Assembly (NCBI RefSeq): GCF_000364225.2
Contig: NZ_AQFT02000001.1
Location: forward strand, 4,841,501 to 4,905,500
Direction of reading: 5' to 3'
Length of the DNA: 64,000 nucleotides
Origin: Eubacterium plexicaudatum ASF492
GTDB taxonomy: Bacteria > Bacillota > Clostridia > Lachnospirales > Lachnospiraceae
Shown: in pieces, positions 34,666 through 44,312 of the stretch
Position numbering within the stretch: the stretch's first letter is position 1
Layout of the letters: every line of letters starts with the position of its first letter
Translations under genes and position numbers: made by a program
The notes under the pieces: generated by a model
Told to the model about the DNA's origin: nothing
The model's input: only the letters and a program-made list of their open reading frames with translations
Database searches by the model: none

Positions 34666-36319
34666 CCTGAATTATTCACGGAATAACAGCATTAACTGCT
34701 GAAACCCGCATAGTTACTGTATTTTAAATGAATATTGCTTTTCACTTATTTAGTGAATAGAAAAAGACCTCTATCTATGGTAAAATTTAGGTGTCTACTC
34801 CAAATCAAAACCAAAGAAAGGGTCTTTATATGGATATTTTAAACACTGTAAGCTTAGAAAGCAATAGCCAGATTAAAATTAATTTTGACGGAGGCGATTT
34901 ATCCTCCGATGCAGGACTTCTCCTGTTCAAAGAGTTCCTGGTTAAGATTGGAGCGGTCAAGCTCGTTAACCGTATGTTCAAAACCAATGATACCGCTTGG
35001 TTCCGCGTCCATAAGGATGATACGAATCTGATGCAGGTAATTTACCAGATTATCAGTTCCTACTTTGAGGATGACTGTGCGGACGAACTGACAAACGAAC
35101 CTGTTATGACAGTTATTTTAGAGAAGGATGCCCTGGCATCCCAGCCTACCCTGTCACGCTTTTTTAACCGCATGGATGGAGATACGATCAGCCAGTTAAA
35201 CCAGATCACCCGTGAACTCCGTAAAGTCATCTATTCCATAAAGAAACCGGAATTCATGCTTTTTGATATTGATTCCACACTTCTTGATGTCTATGAGAAT
35301 CAGGAAGGGGAAGGTTTCAACTACCATTATCAGGCCCACGGTTATCATCCGCTGTTATGCTACGACGGGCTGACCGGCGATCTGCTAAAAGCACAGCTTC
35401 GTGACGGCACCATGTATTGCAGCAAAGAGGCAGATATTTTTATGAAGTCCCTTCTGGATGAATTTCTCTGCGATTTCCCGGATATGCCGCTTTTTCTTCG
35501 CGGTGACAGTGGCTTTGCGTCACCAGACCTGTATGAAGTTCTTGAAGATAAAAACTGCAAATATGCCATCCGGCTCAAGGAGAACGCAAAACTCCGTGAA
35601 TTGGCAGAAGAGGAAAACCAGGCACTGTACCGCGCAACGAAATTCAACCAGGTAGATTACGCCGTCGAGTATGGGGAATTCCTGTACCAGGCCGGTTCAT
35701 GGAACCATCCACGCAGGGTGGTCTTTAAAATAGAAAAGCCGTATGGGCAGATGGTCCATCTGTATACCTTTATTGTCACAACACTGGAAATGGAACCTTA
35801 TCAGGTGATCCAGTTCTATTGCGGAAGAGGCAAAATGGAAAATTTCATCAAGGAATGCAAAAGCGGTTTTGACTTTGCCTCTGTAAGCAGTTCCTCAAAG
35901 CTGGTAAACGCGAACCGCCTTCTGGTTCATGCGTTAGCTTATAACCTATTCAATTGGTTTAGACGATTGGCGCTTGCTGTCAGCATGAGAAAACAGCGCA
36001 TTGATACCATACGATTAAAACTGCTGAAGATAGCCGCAAGGGTGGTAAAATCAGCACGATATAAATATTTCAAGCTATGCAGCAGCTGTCCCTACAAGAA
36101 AGAATTCTACGAGACACTGGAAAACATCCGTAACCTGCAGCCACAGTTGGAATAACAACTGTTAATGGACCTTGACAGCCACAATAAATTTCTAACCCTA
36201 TCATAGGAGAAGTCTGCCCATTTTTAGGCTATCTTGCGACAGAGTGAGGTATCAGGAGTGATTGTAATGGTAACTACGGCGGATTTTATGTGAGTTTATA
36301 CTGCCGTGAATAATTCGGG
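34666..36319 (+). mobile_element. IS1380 family-like insertion sequence, 1654 bp
   Basis: Ends match as inverted repeats: CCTGAATTATTCACGG at the left and CCGTGAATAATTCGGG at the right. A 5-bp target duplication TTTAT lies at 34661-34665 and 36320-36324. It carries one intact transposase on the plus strand. Confidence 0.92.
34830..36155 (+). CDS. IS1380-type transposase
   Basis: Protein of 441 residues from the ATG at 34830 after AAAGGG. DDE-type (DDE_Tnp_1) motifs: FDIDSTLLDVYENQEGE (first Asp), FLRGDSGFASPDLY (second Asp), and MENFIKECKSGFDFASVSSS (Glu). The N-terminus INFDGGDLSSDAGLLLFKEF is characteristic of IS1380 transposases. Intact, so the element may still move. Confidence 0.92.
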   Translation: MDILNTVSLESNSQIKINFDGGDLSSDAGLLLFKEFLVKIGAVKLVNRMFKTNDTAWFRVHKDDTNLMQVIYQIISSYFEDDCADELTNEPVMTVILEKDALASQPTLSRFFNRMDGDTISQLNQITRELRKVIYSIKKPEFMLFDIDSTLLDVYENQEGEGFNYHYQAHGYHPLLCYDGLTGDLLKAQLRDGTMYCSKEADIFMKSLLDEFLCDFPDMPLFLRGDSGFASPDLYEVLEDKNCKYAIRLKENAKLRELAEEENQALYRATKFNQVDYAVEYGEFLYQAGSWNHPRRVVFKIEKPYGQMVHLYTFIVTTLEMEPYQVIQFYCGRGKMENFIKECKSGFDFASVSSSSKLVNANRLLVHALAYNLFNWFRRLALAVSMRKQRIDTIRLKLLKIAARVVKSARYKYFKLCSSCPYKKEFYETLENIRNLQPQLE

Positions 36320-36511
36320 TTTATTGATCCTATTCGTGAAAAAGTGTACAAAAAATATTATGAGAAACAATTAATTCAATCGTTACTTGAGAAAGCTCTT
36401 AGTAAAAATGATGTAGTATATAAGGCTTATTGTGATATTAAGCCTTTAATAGAAAATGAAGAAATATCTGTAGAATATATACAAGACGAAGAGGATACAT
36501 TATTAAAAGCA

Positions 36512-37978
36512 CACTACTTTACAACTTTATAAATGATGCCCCTGTTTCTGAACCAGCCGTTTTAAGGCATTTATTAAAGCATTTGATTTTATGCTGGTTT
36601 CGACTTTTTCTACGAAAATGGCATAAAATACCTGCTGGCGAATTTGTTCGCTTAACGCAAACCGAAACTCCTGCACGCTTTCTGTCTGATATTTATAAAA
36701 CGCCTTGTCCTGGTATGGCAGCAGTTTCATTGCACAGTATGAAATGTTAATCAGATTGACCAGCATTTCAATCCCTTTGCGGCTGCGGACCATGTAACTG
36801 CACAGTGACCAGAAAGTTTTCTGTTCGTAGTAACTAACCTCTATCGGCCATCGAAATGCATACAGCATCAGGGGAATAAACTGCATCCGGCTGCTCCCTG
36901 TCTGGTTTAGCGGGGATTTCTCCTGCCATGCGCAGAAGACCTGAAGCTGTTCCGGAAAAACTGTGCTGAAAAACAAACGCCTGCTGCCTGCTGCTTTATC
37001 AGCGGATGTGACATATGCCAGGACTGTCCTTTTTCCAAAAATATTAGTAAGGACATGGCGCACGGCCATATAATAATCACCGATTTTTCATCAGACAGCG
37101 CAAAATCGTCCTGAATGGAAAGTTTTTTCCCATGCAGCGCTGGCCGTCCCCTTTTTCCAGTACGCTGCGGCGGCAGGTCATAAATGACAGAATCAGACCT
37201 TGCATTTCCGATAAGGTCAAGGTTCTCATATTCATCCACGATGGAAACAAGGTTCTTTTTTACATACCAGCTGTCACAAAGGATGATAACATTTTTTTTA
37301 TTGCTGAATTCCGGCATCGCCTGACGGACCATGGATGCAGCAAGTTCCAGCTTTGACTCCTTTTTTTGCCACATACGGTATCCAAGCGGAACAGAAAGGT
37401 AATGGATCCTGTTTTTATTCCACACCGGGACGCAGAGCATTACGCTTACGAAACAATGTCCGTTCAGATAGTTTGAGCCATTATGCGCTGCATGGTCAAA
37501 AAGTTTTGAAACATCTTCAAATTTTTTTCCAAACTTCGGGGCCATTGTGTCATCAATGCACAGAAAAACAGGCTGTGAAGAAAGTTTTTCCGGTATGAGT
37601 TTTAAAGCCATGCCAGCAGTAACATTCATAAATCTGGAATAATCGGCCTTTGCATAAGAGCAGGCATAGTAAAATGCATTCAGGGATTTTTTTGTAATCC
37701 CTGATAAAAAATGTCTGTAAAGGGACCGGATGGAAACTGCTGACTCCATGGCAAGTATAGATAACACCAGCAGAAAAAGGGTTTCAATAGTCGGTGCGGA
37801 AAAAGTTTTAAAATAAATATAAAAATAACGGTACAGTCTACCAATTAGATTATTTTCGTTGTATAATAAGTCTGACGTACAAGGTCACTCTCTTTCGTAT
37901 AGTTTTGTGTGCAAACTTATTATACATGAGAAAGTACCTTGTGCGTTATTTTATTTTTTAAAAAGTTGTAAAGTGGTG
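36512..37978 (-). mobile_element. IS4-like insertion sequence, 1467 bp
   Basis: The left end CACTACTTTACAACTTT and the inverted right end CACCACTTTACAACTTT agree at all but one position. A 9-bp target duplication TTAAAAGCA lies at 36503-36511 and 37979-37987. It holds one frameshifted transposase on the minus strand. The family call is tentative; 9-bp duplications fit IS4 relatives better than IS701. Confidence 0.88.
36527..37767 (-). CDS. DDE transposase of the IS4-like element, with one-base frameshift
   Basis: VFLCIDDTMAPKFGKKFEDVSK gives the first catalytic Asp, NVIILCDSWYVKKNL the second, and FRWPIEVSYYEQKTFW the Glu. The frame changes at 37080-37081, where restoring one C (plus strand) joins DEKSGDYYMAVRHV. 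Upstream of the GTG at 37767 the frame stays open to about 37850 (NLIGRLYRYFYIYF, FSAPTIETLF) and looks coding, so the real N-terminus is longer. About 435 residues when whole. Confidence 0.8.
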
Positions 37979-38196
37979 TTAAAAGCATTAATGAGAGAAA
38001 AATTAAATTCCGATGAGTTTCTGAATTTTGAAAAATTGTTAAATGAGACAGGAAATACTGCTTTTGTTGAGGAAATGGAATTTTTAGCAGATCGCAATTC
38101 TATGAACGAGCATTTATGGGAAGAATGTAAATAAGAAAACAATATAAATGTACAAGAAACTTAGCATGTAGGGATAATTGAATATAGCTTTTGAGT

Positions 38197-38256
38197 GGCA
38201 TCGGTGCAATATCTGGTGCCTTTGTTGTGTAAAGAGTCGAGAAATCGGCTCCTTTT
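38197..38256 (+). terminator. Two tandem wobble hairpins before the tape measure gene
   Basis: GGCATCGG/CTGGTGCC (38197-38220, two G-U pairs) is followed by GAGTCGA/TCGGCTC over GAAA (38234-38251) and then CTTTTT. They separate the cargo cassette from the tape measure gene. Confidence 0.7.
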
Positions 38257-38285
38257 TCTTGCCATAAAATGAAGGGAGGTTCGGT

Positions 38286-41117
38286 ATGGCTGCATCGAGA
38301 ATTAAAGGTATCACCATTGAAATCGGCGGTGATACCACGAAACTTCAAACAGCATTAAAGGGTGTTAATACCGAAATCAGGAATACGCAGGCACAGCTTA
38401 AAGATGTGGAAAAGCTTCTTAAGCTGGATCCTGGTAATACAGAGCTTTTGGCGCAGAAGCATAAGCTGCTTGGGGATGCGGTTAAGGAAACTAAGGAAAA
38501 GCTGGAAACCTTAAAGACTGCTGCGGAGCAGGCAGAAAAGGCATTAAATGATGGAACGATTTCCAAGGATCAGTATGATGCTCTGCAAAGAGAGATTATT
38601 GAAACTGAGAATGAGTTAAAGAGATTGGAAGAGCAGGCGAATCAGTCAGCTACGGCGTTGCAGAAGATCTCTGCGACGGGTGAGAAGTTAAAGGATGTGG
38701 GTAGTAACATTGAAGGGGCAGGAAAGAAGCTTCTTCCAGTTACGGCTACTGTGACTGCGCTTGGCACTGCTTCTGTGAAGACTGCAGCAGATTTTGAAGC
38801 TGCCATGAGTAAGGTGGCGGCAGTATCCGGTGCAAGCGGAAAAGAGTTGGAAGACCTGACTGCTAAGGCCAGGGAGATGGGAAGCAAGACGAAGTTCTCT
38901 GCATCGGAGGCGGCTGAGGCTATGAACTACATGGCGATGGCTGGCTGGAAGACAGAGGACATGCTTTCCGGTATTGAAGGTGTGATGAACCTGGCGGCTG
39001 CTTCGGGAGAAGATTTGGCTACGACTTCTGATATCGTAACGGATGCGCTTACTGCCTTTGGTTTATCGGCTCAGGATTCGGGGCATTTTGCAGATGTGTT
39101 GGCGGCGGCATCAAGCAATGCGAACACCAATGTATCAATGATGGGTGAGACCTTTAAGTATTGTGCGCCGATTGCAGGTGCTTTGGGGTTCTCGGTGGAA
39201 GATACGGCGGAAGCCATCGGTCTTATGGCAAATGCCGGTATCAAGTCCACTCAGGCAGGTACTTCCCTTCGAACCATTATGACAAATCTTTCCGGAGAGG
39301 TTAAGATTTGTGGGGAAAACATTGGTGAGGTGACAGTTGCTACCACCAATGCAGACGGTTCCATGAGGGATTTGTCAGATATTCTGGCTGACTGTAGAAC
39401 CGCTTTTAGTGGTTTGTCAGAATCGGAGAAGGCTGCGGCTGCAGAAAGTCTGGTTGGAAAGAATGCCATGTCAGGTTTCCTTGCACTTATGAATGCAGGA
39501 GAAGGAGATATTGCGAAGCTCTCAGGAGCGATAGATAACTGTAACGGTGCTGCACAGAGTATGGCAGACACCATGAATAATAACCTGGAAGGTCAGCTCA
39601 CTATACTGAAATCTCAGTTGCAGGAGCTGGCCATTTCTTTTGGGGAGATTCTGTTACCGGCGGTGAAAAAGATTGTTGGATGGGTGCAGGGATTTATTGA
39701 TGTACTAAACAGTTTGCCGGACGGTGTAAAGGAAACCATTGTGACGGTTGCACTGATTGCTGCGGCGCTGGGCCCAGTACTGGTCATTATTGGCAAAATC
39801 ATTACGGCAGTGGGTACGATTATGACCATTGTGCCAAAGGTTGTGGGTGTGATTAAGGCAGTAAAGACTGCGTTCCTGGCACTGAATGCGACCATGCTTG
39901 CCAATCCGATTGTGTTGATTATTGCAGCCATTGTAGCCTTGGTGGCGGCATTTATCTATCTTTGGAATACCAATGAGGAATTCAGACAGTTCTGGATTGA
40001 TCTCTGGGAGGATATCAAAGAGATTGCGGTTGCTGTGTGGGAGGGATTGAAGGAGTTCTTTTCTGCAGCATGGGAAGCAATCAGAACTACAGCTGAAACG
40101 GTATGGAATGCAATTGCTGGATTCTTTACTGGGTTATGGGAAGGAATCAAGAATGTGTTTACTACAGTAGTGAATGCGATTTCCTCATTCTTGAGCACTG
40201 CATGGAATACGATCCAGATGGTTGCGACTACGGTCTGGACAGCTATTTCTACATTTTTCAGTACGATATGGAATGGCATAAAGACTGTGGTGACTACGGT
40301 TGTTACGGCAATCAGTACATTCCTGACTACATCCTGGAATACAATCAAGACGGCGATTACTACTGTACTGAATGCTATCAAGACGGTATTTTCTACAGTT
40401 TGGAATGCCATCAAAAATGTGGTTACCACAGTGATAAATGGCATCAAGAACACCATCATGACGGTATGGAATGGCATCAAGAATACGGTGGCTACCGTTG
40501 TGAATGCCATCAAGACGACGGTGTCCACTGCTTTTAGTAGCATGTGGAATGGGATTAAGAATACCATTTCCGGAATCTATAATACCATCAAGAATGGATT
40601 TACCAATGCGGTGAATTTCATTAAGAATCTGGCTGCTTCGGCGTTCAGCTGGGGAGCGGATATCATCAATGGAATCGTGAATGGTATCAAGTCCTGTATC
40701 GGCAAGGTGAAGGATGCGGTATGCAGTGTGGCTGATACCATTAAGTCTTTCCTACATTTCTCTGTTCCTGATGAAGGACCTCTTACGGAATACGAGAGCT
40801 GGATGCCTGACTTTATGTACGGACTGGCTAAGGGTATTGAGAAGAGCAAGGGAATGGTCAAGGATGCGGTCAGTGGACTTGCTGCAGATATGGTGGTCAA
40901 TCCTCAGGTGAATGCAGGTCAGATGGCAATGGCAGGTGGCGGTTCTGTATCCAGTGCAGATATGAGTAGTTTTGTATCTGCGATTAAGGATGCGGTTTCT
41001 TCAGTAGGCGGTGGCAGTGGTGACATTGTAATTCCTGTGTACCTTGGCGGTACGATGTTGGATGAAGTGATTGTAAATGCCCAGCAGAGAGCAAATCTAA
41101 GAAGTGGAGGGAGATAA
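38286..41117 (+). CDS. Tail tape measure protein
   Basis: Protein of 943 residues. N-terminal GITIEIGGDTTKLQTALKGV and a coiled coil (about residues 20-125), then the conserved TP901-type core (AADFEAAMSKVAAVSGASGKE, AMNYMAMAGWKTEDMLSGI, SNANTNVSMMGETFKYCAPI). Two hydrophobic segments lie around residues 480-570. After residue 600 come about fifteen 11-residue repeats based on WNAIKTVFSTV. The length sets tail length at roughly 140 nm by the usual 0.15 nm per residue. Intact. Confidence 0.93.
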   Translation: MAASRIKGITIEIGGDTTKLQTALKGVNTEIRNTQAQLKDVEKLLKLDPGNTELLAQKHKLLGDAVKETKEKLETLKTAAEQAEKALNDGTISKDQYDALQREIIETENELKRLEEQANQSATALQKISATGEKLKDVGSNIEGAGKKLLPVTATVTALGTASVKTAADFEAAMSKVAAVSGASGKELEDLTAKAREMGSKTKFSASEAAEAMNYMAMAGWKTEDMLSGIEGVMNLAAASGEDLATTSDIVTDALTAFGLSAQDSGHFADVLAAASSNANTNVSMMGETFKYCAPIAGALGFSVEDTAEAIGLMANAGIKSTQAGTSLRTIMTNLSGEVKICGENIGEVTVATTNADGSMRDLSDILADCRTAFSGLSESEKAAAAESLVGKNAMSGFLALMNAGEGDIAKLSGAIDNCNGAAQSMADTMNNNLEGQLTILKSQLQELAISFGEILLPAVKKIVGWVQGFIDVLNSLPDGVKETIVTVALIAAALGPVLVIIGKIITAVGTIMTIVPKVVGVIKAVKTAFLALNATMLANPIVLIIAAIVALVAAFIYLWNTNEEFRQFWIDLWEDIKEIAVAVWEGLKEFFSAAWEAIRTTAETVWNAIAGFFTGLWEGIKNVFTTVVNAISSFLSTAWNTIQMVATTVWTAISTFFSTIWNGIKTVVTTVVTAISTFLTTSWNTIKTAITTVLNAIKTVFSTVWNAIKNVVTTVINGIKNTIMTVWNGIKNTVATVVNAIKTTVSTAFSSMWNGIKNTISGIYNTIKNGFTNAVNFIKNLAASAFSWGADIINGIVNGIKSCIGKVKDAVCSVADTIKSFLHFSVPDEGPLTEYESWMPDFMYGLAKGIEKSKGMVKDAVSGLAADMVVNPQVNAGQMAMAGGGSVSSADMSSFVSAIKDAVSSVGGGSGDIVIPVYLGGTMLDEVIVNAQQRANLRSGGR

Positions 41118-41120
41118 ACG

Positions 41121-41482
41121 ATGGCATTTTTCAGTATTTGAATTTTGACGGCGTGGATCTTCCTCTGCCGGATAGTTATGAAGTGGATATGACAGATAAG
41201 GAAGCAGACAGTGGTGGAGAGACAGAGGCAGGAACCACGCAGAGGGATGTGGTGAGAACTGGTGTTATTACGATATCTGTTTCCTTTTCTGTTACCCAGA
41301 AGTGGCTAAGGTTACTTACCGGGTATAAACAGCAGGAGAAGATAAGAGTTGGATTCTTTGACCCGGAGACTGCAAGTGTGAGACAGACGGAAATGTATGT
41401 GGAAGGGTTCAAGGCAAAGCTTAAGAAGGATACAAGTTATAAGGGGCTGTGGATTGTGAGTTTTATATTAAAAGAATTATAA
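41121..41482 (+). CDS. Short tail protein, with one-base frameshift
   Basis: The ATG at 41121 gives MAF, then the T run 41127-41131 needs one more T to read MAFFQYLNFDGVDLPLPDSYEVD and onward to the stop (about 120 residues). The beta-rich body (GVITISVSFSVTQKWLRLLTGYK, KLKKDTSYKGLWIVSFILKEL) resembles small tail proteins between tape measure and tail tip. GGAGGGAG lies before the ATG. Function within the tail tip is inferred. Confidence 0.75.
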
Positions 41483-41501
41483 AAATATTTGAAAATAGAT
41501 G

Positions 41502-41532
41502 TTGACTCCTACGTTACGTAATAGTTTATATT
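41502..41532 (+). promoter_or_regulatory. MerR-type promoter with 19-bp spacer
   Basis: TTGACT at 41502-41507 and TATATT at 41527-41532 are separated by 19 bases, the long spacer typical of MerR-controlled promoters. The dyad TACGTTACGTA lies inside the spacer. It is 30 bases before the MerR gene, so self-control is likely. Confidence 0.8.
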
Positions 41533-41562
41533 AACATTATCAAGTGAATGGAGGATACAACA

Positions 41563-42297
41563 ATGATGACAGTACATGAGGTGAGTAAGCTTGCCGGAGT
41601 GAGTATACGCACTCTGCAATATTATGACAAGATCGGTCTTTTACATCCGACGGGATATACCGATGCTGGCTACAGACTGTATGACGATACAGATTTGGAG
41701 CGCCTTCAACACATCTTGCTGTTTCGCAAATTGGAGTTTCCACTGAAAGACATCAAGGCAATTTTAAATAGTCCGGATTTTGATAGAAGCAAGGCGATAG
41801 AACAGCAGATAGAATTGCTTAGATTGAAAAAGGAACATATTGAGAACTTGATGAATTTTGCACTTGGAATAAAAATGTTAGGAGTGAAACATATGGATTT
41901 CAAAGCATTTGATAGAAGTAAACTAGATGAATATGCTAAACAGGCAAAGGAATTGTATGGGAATATGCCAGAGTATAAAGAAATGGAAGAGAAGCAGAAG
42001 AATCGTACAGAGGAAGATGAGAAAATTTTGGCTGACAGATTTATGCTTCTCTTTAAGGAAGCTGGCGAAATGAAAGATATGAACCCTGCTTCTCCTGAAG
42101 CGCAAAATCTTGTGAAAAGAATACAGGATTATATTACAGAAAATATGTATACCTGTTCCAATAAAATACTGCGGGGATTAGGTAAGATGTATTCTGGAGG
42201 TGGTGATTTTACAAAGAATATCGATGAATATGGTGGGGAAGGAACTGCTATATTTGTTGACAATGCGATTCAGATCTACTGTGATAATGAACAATAA
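41563..42297 (+). CDS. MerR family regulator with TipAS-like C-terminal domain
   Basis: Protein of 244 residues. The N-terminal MerR domain (TVHEVSKLAGVSIRTLQYYDKIGLLHPTGYT and DLERLQHILLFRKLEF) is followed by a dimer coiled coil and a TipAS-type ligand domain (LGNMPEYKEM-like LYGNMPEYKEMEEKQ, DEYGGEGTAIFVDNAI). TipA-type proteins bind antibiotics or other small molecules and activate their own promoter. GGAGG seven bases upstream sets the start. It lies between two tail genes, which is foreign to phage structure, so it is a moron. Confidence 0.88.
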   Translation: MMTVHEVSKLAGVSIRTLQYYDKIGLLHPTGYTDAGYRLYDDTDLERLQHILLFRKLEFPLKDIKAILNSPDFDRSKAIEQQIELLRLKKEHIENLMNFALGIKMLGVKHMDFKAFDRSKLDEYAKQAKELYGNMPEYKEMEEKQKNRTEEDEKILADRFMLLFKEAGEMKDMNPASPEAQNLVKRIQDYITENMYTCSNKILRGLGKMYSGGGDFTKNIDEYGGEGTAIFVDNAIQIYCDNEQ

Positions 42298-42318
42298 TTG
42301 AAATAGATTTGTTCATTC

Positions 42319-42346
42319 AGAGAGTCGGGAAACTGGCTCTCTTTTT
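42319..42346 (+). terminator. 10-bp GAAA-loop hairpin after the MerR gene
   Basis: AGAGAGTCGG pairs with CTGGCTCTCT over GAAA (42329-42332) with two G-U pairs, followed by four T. It ends the MerR insert and precedes the tail tip gene. Confidence 0.75.
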
Positions 42347-42368
42347 ATTTCAGGGAGGAGGTGTTTCC

Positions 42369-44306
42369 GTGTATCCAGTAAGTGAAGCATTCCTGCAGGC
42401 GGTGCAGGAGAACACAAGAAGGTATTTTTGGTCGGGAAGAATTACGACAACGAAGGGTGTCACGTATGAGTTTGGAGCTGATGATATCGTAAAGGGAAGT
42501 GGCTATATTTCCAGTCAATGCTGCGGCTCTACTGAGATTGAGCTTGGTACGGTGTATGCAGCAGAGATGGGGATTACGCTTTTATCTGACATTGACAGAT
42601 ATATTTTGGAAGATGCTCTGGTGGAATTGTTCTATCATCTGAGACTGTCGGATGGCACATTTGAAGAGATTCCAATGGGAATCTTTGAGGTGTCGGAGGC
42701 TAACCGCAACATCAAGACGTTGGAGCTGAAAGCCTATGATTTCATGCTACGATTTGATAAGAGCTTCAATGGCTTTGAAACCATCGGCACGGTGTATGAT
42801 TTTGTGAGCCTGTGCTGCAAGGCCTGTAAGGTGGAAATGGCACAGAGTCAGGTTGATTATGAAGCGATGCCCAATGGAACAGAACTGCTTTCCATTTTTA
42901 CGGAGAATGATATTGAGACCTACCGGGATGTGCTCTACTATGTGGGGCAGGTTCTTGGTGGGTTTTTCTGTATCAACAGAGAGGGCAAATTGGAACTGCG
43001 GAAGTATGGTAATGAGCCTGTGATGGAGATGGAAACGAAGCATCGCTTTACCAGCAGCTTTTCCGATTTCATTACAAGGTACACGGCGGTTTCTTCTACC
43101 AACATGAAAACGGAAACGGCAGAGTATTATCATCTGGATCCGGACGATGGACTGACACTGAATCTTGGTGTGAATCCGCTGTTGCAGTTTGGTCTGAAGG
43201 AAACAAGAGAGCAGCTGTGTATGAATATCCTGAATGATTTGGCGGTTGTGGATTATGTTCCTTTTGATTCCGAAACAACAGGAAATCCTGCTCTGGATTT
43301 AGGAGATGTGATCCGGTTCAAGGGAGGACAGGCAGACGAAAACAGGATATTCGCCATTACTTCCATGCAGTGTAAGATTGGTGGAAAGCATACGCTGAAA
43401 GGGGTTGGTAAGAATCCGAGACTGGCACATGCTAAGTCTAAGAATGATAAGAACATCAGCGGGCTGCTGAACCAGATTATAGATAATAAAGAGGCTGGCA
43501 AGATTGGTATTCATACCTTTACCAATGCCAGCTCTTTTACGGTTGGCGAGAGTGATGTGAAGATTATTTCCATCGAGTTTGCACCGAATGAAGCGGTTAT
43601 GGCGCAGTTCTTTGGCTCTGTGATTGTGGGAGTGAATGCAGACCAGGTGGAGAGGTCAGTGGTTGCAAGAGGGGATGTGGTGATTCCTTCGGTGGAAGTT
43701 ACAGAACCTGTAGAAAATGCTGCAGGCAATGGCGGCACTGTGGATGCTGCAGAGAGTGATGTTGTGGATGAAACCAGTGGAGGTTTGGATAGTGCTGTTG
43801 CAGCAGAAGAACCTGTTGTGATTGGCAACACAAAAGAACAGACATTATCTGTGGAACTGCCTGTAGTCTGGAAGGAAGATGGGCAGGTGGTGGTTAATTT
43901 TACCTTTGAGTTCAATGATAACATCATCGAGATTCATCAGCCGGAAGAGACTTGGCATTCCGGGAAGCATTCCGTCATGCTGTATTATCCGATTGAGAAT
44001 CTGGTGGCGAATTACAGAAACATTTTCAATGTATATGCCAGGGCATCAGGTGGAACCGTTACGGTGGATACCGGTGATTGCCTTGCCGCGATTATGGGTC
44101 AGTCTATGGGTGCGGGGGAAGCCTGGGACGGCGAGATCAAGATTGAAGAAACCATTAAGAAAGTAAAAGTTGGTGGTGTGCTTCAGATGTCTGCTATTGA
44201 TGAAAATATCACCTGGAAGATTGATGAGCTTGTGAAGAGAACCTATAGTGATGTGGTTCCTGGAAGATTTGGAATCGGCGCGTTTGCAATGCCGGTGGAA
44301 AGGTAG
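42369..44306 (+). CDS. Tail tip / baseplate-like structural protein
   Basis: Protein of 645 residues from a GTG at 42369 with GGGAGGAGG seven bases upstream. The N-terminal half is beta-rich (YFWSGRITTTKGVTYEFGAD, FEVSEANRNIKTLELKAYDF) like siphovirus tail-tip hub proteins. Around residues 440-500 there is an acidic Glu/Val/Ala linker (VENAAGNGGTVDAAESDVV), then a C-terminal beta domain. It follows the tape measure and short tail protein as expected for Tal-like genes. No peptidase motif seen. Confidence 0.75.
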   Translation: MYPVSEAFLQAVQENTRRYFWSGRITTTKGVTYEFGADDIVKGSGYISSQCCGSTEIELGTVYAAEMGITLLSDIDRYILEDALVELFYHLRLSDGTFEEIPMGIFEVSEANRNIKTLELKAYDFMLRFDKSFNGFETIGTVYDFVSLCCKACKVEMAQSQVDYEAMPNGTELLSIFTENDIETYRDVLYYVGQVLGGFFCINREGKLELRKYGNEPVMEMETKHRFTSSFSDFITRYTAVSSTNMKTETAEYYHLDPDDGLTLNLGVNPLLQFGLKETREQLCMNILNDLAVVDYVPFDSETTGNPALDLGDVIRFKGGQADENRIFAITSMQCKIGGKHTLKGVGKNPRLAHAKSKNDKNISGLLNQIIDNKEAGKIGIHTFTNASSFTVGESDVKIISIEFAPNEAVMAQFFGSVIVGVNADQVERSVVARGDVVIPSVEVTEPVENAAGNGGTVDAAESDVVDETSGGLDSAVAAEEPVVIGNTKEQTLSVELPVVWKEDGQVVVNFTFEFNDNIIEIHQPEETWHSGKHSVMLYYPIENLVANYRNIFNVYARASGGTVTVDTGDCLAAIMGQSMGAGEAWDGEIKIEETIKKVKVGGVLQMSAIDENITWKIDELVKRTYSDVVPGRFGIGAFAMPVER

Positions 44307-44312
44307 GTAAGG

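Larger units (their letters stand above)
34566..38134 (+). pseudogene. Cargo gene B, split by two insertion sequences
   Basis: Three pieces rebuild one gene: 34566-34665, 36325-36511 and 37988-38134, joined exactly at the IS target duplications. One A must be restored in the run 34592-34595. The product (about 145 residues) starts MVKRYYLDGKMYFYYDMDVF, continues NELFIDPIREKVYKKYYEKQ and VEYIQDEEDTLLKALMREKL, and ends MNEHLWEECK. It is acidic, helical and without known motif. It is AT-rich like gene A, and both ISs landed in it rather than in the phage genes. Confidence 0.75.

Noticed and set aside
40103..40537. 144-codon frame inside the tape measure gene, rich in Tyr, His and Cys
   Set aside because: It is a by-product of the 33-base repeats of the tape measure gene read in another frame; no ribosome site and no family resemblance.
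39956..40567. Repeated units in the tape measure gene that look like a CRISPR array
   Set aside because: Units are coding 11-residue repeats with variable bases and no spacers. No CRISPR array was seen in the window.
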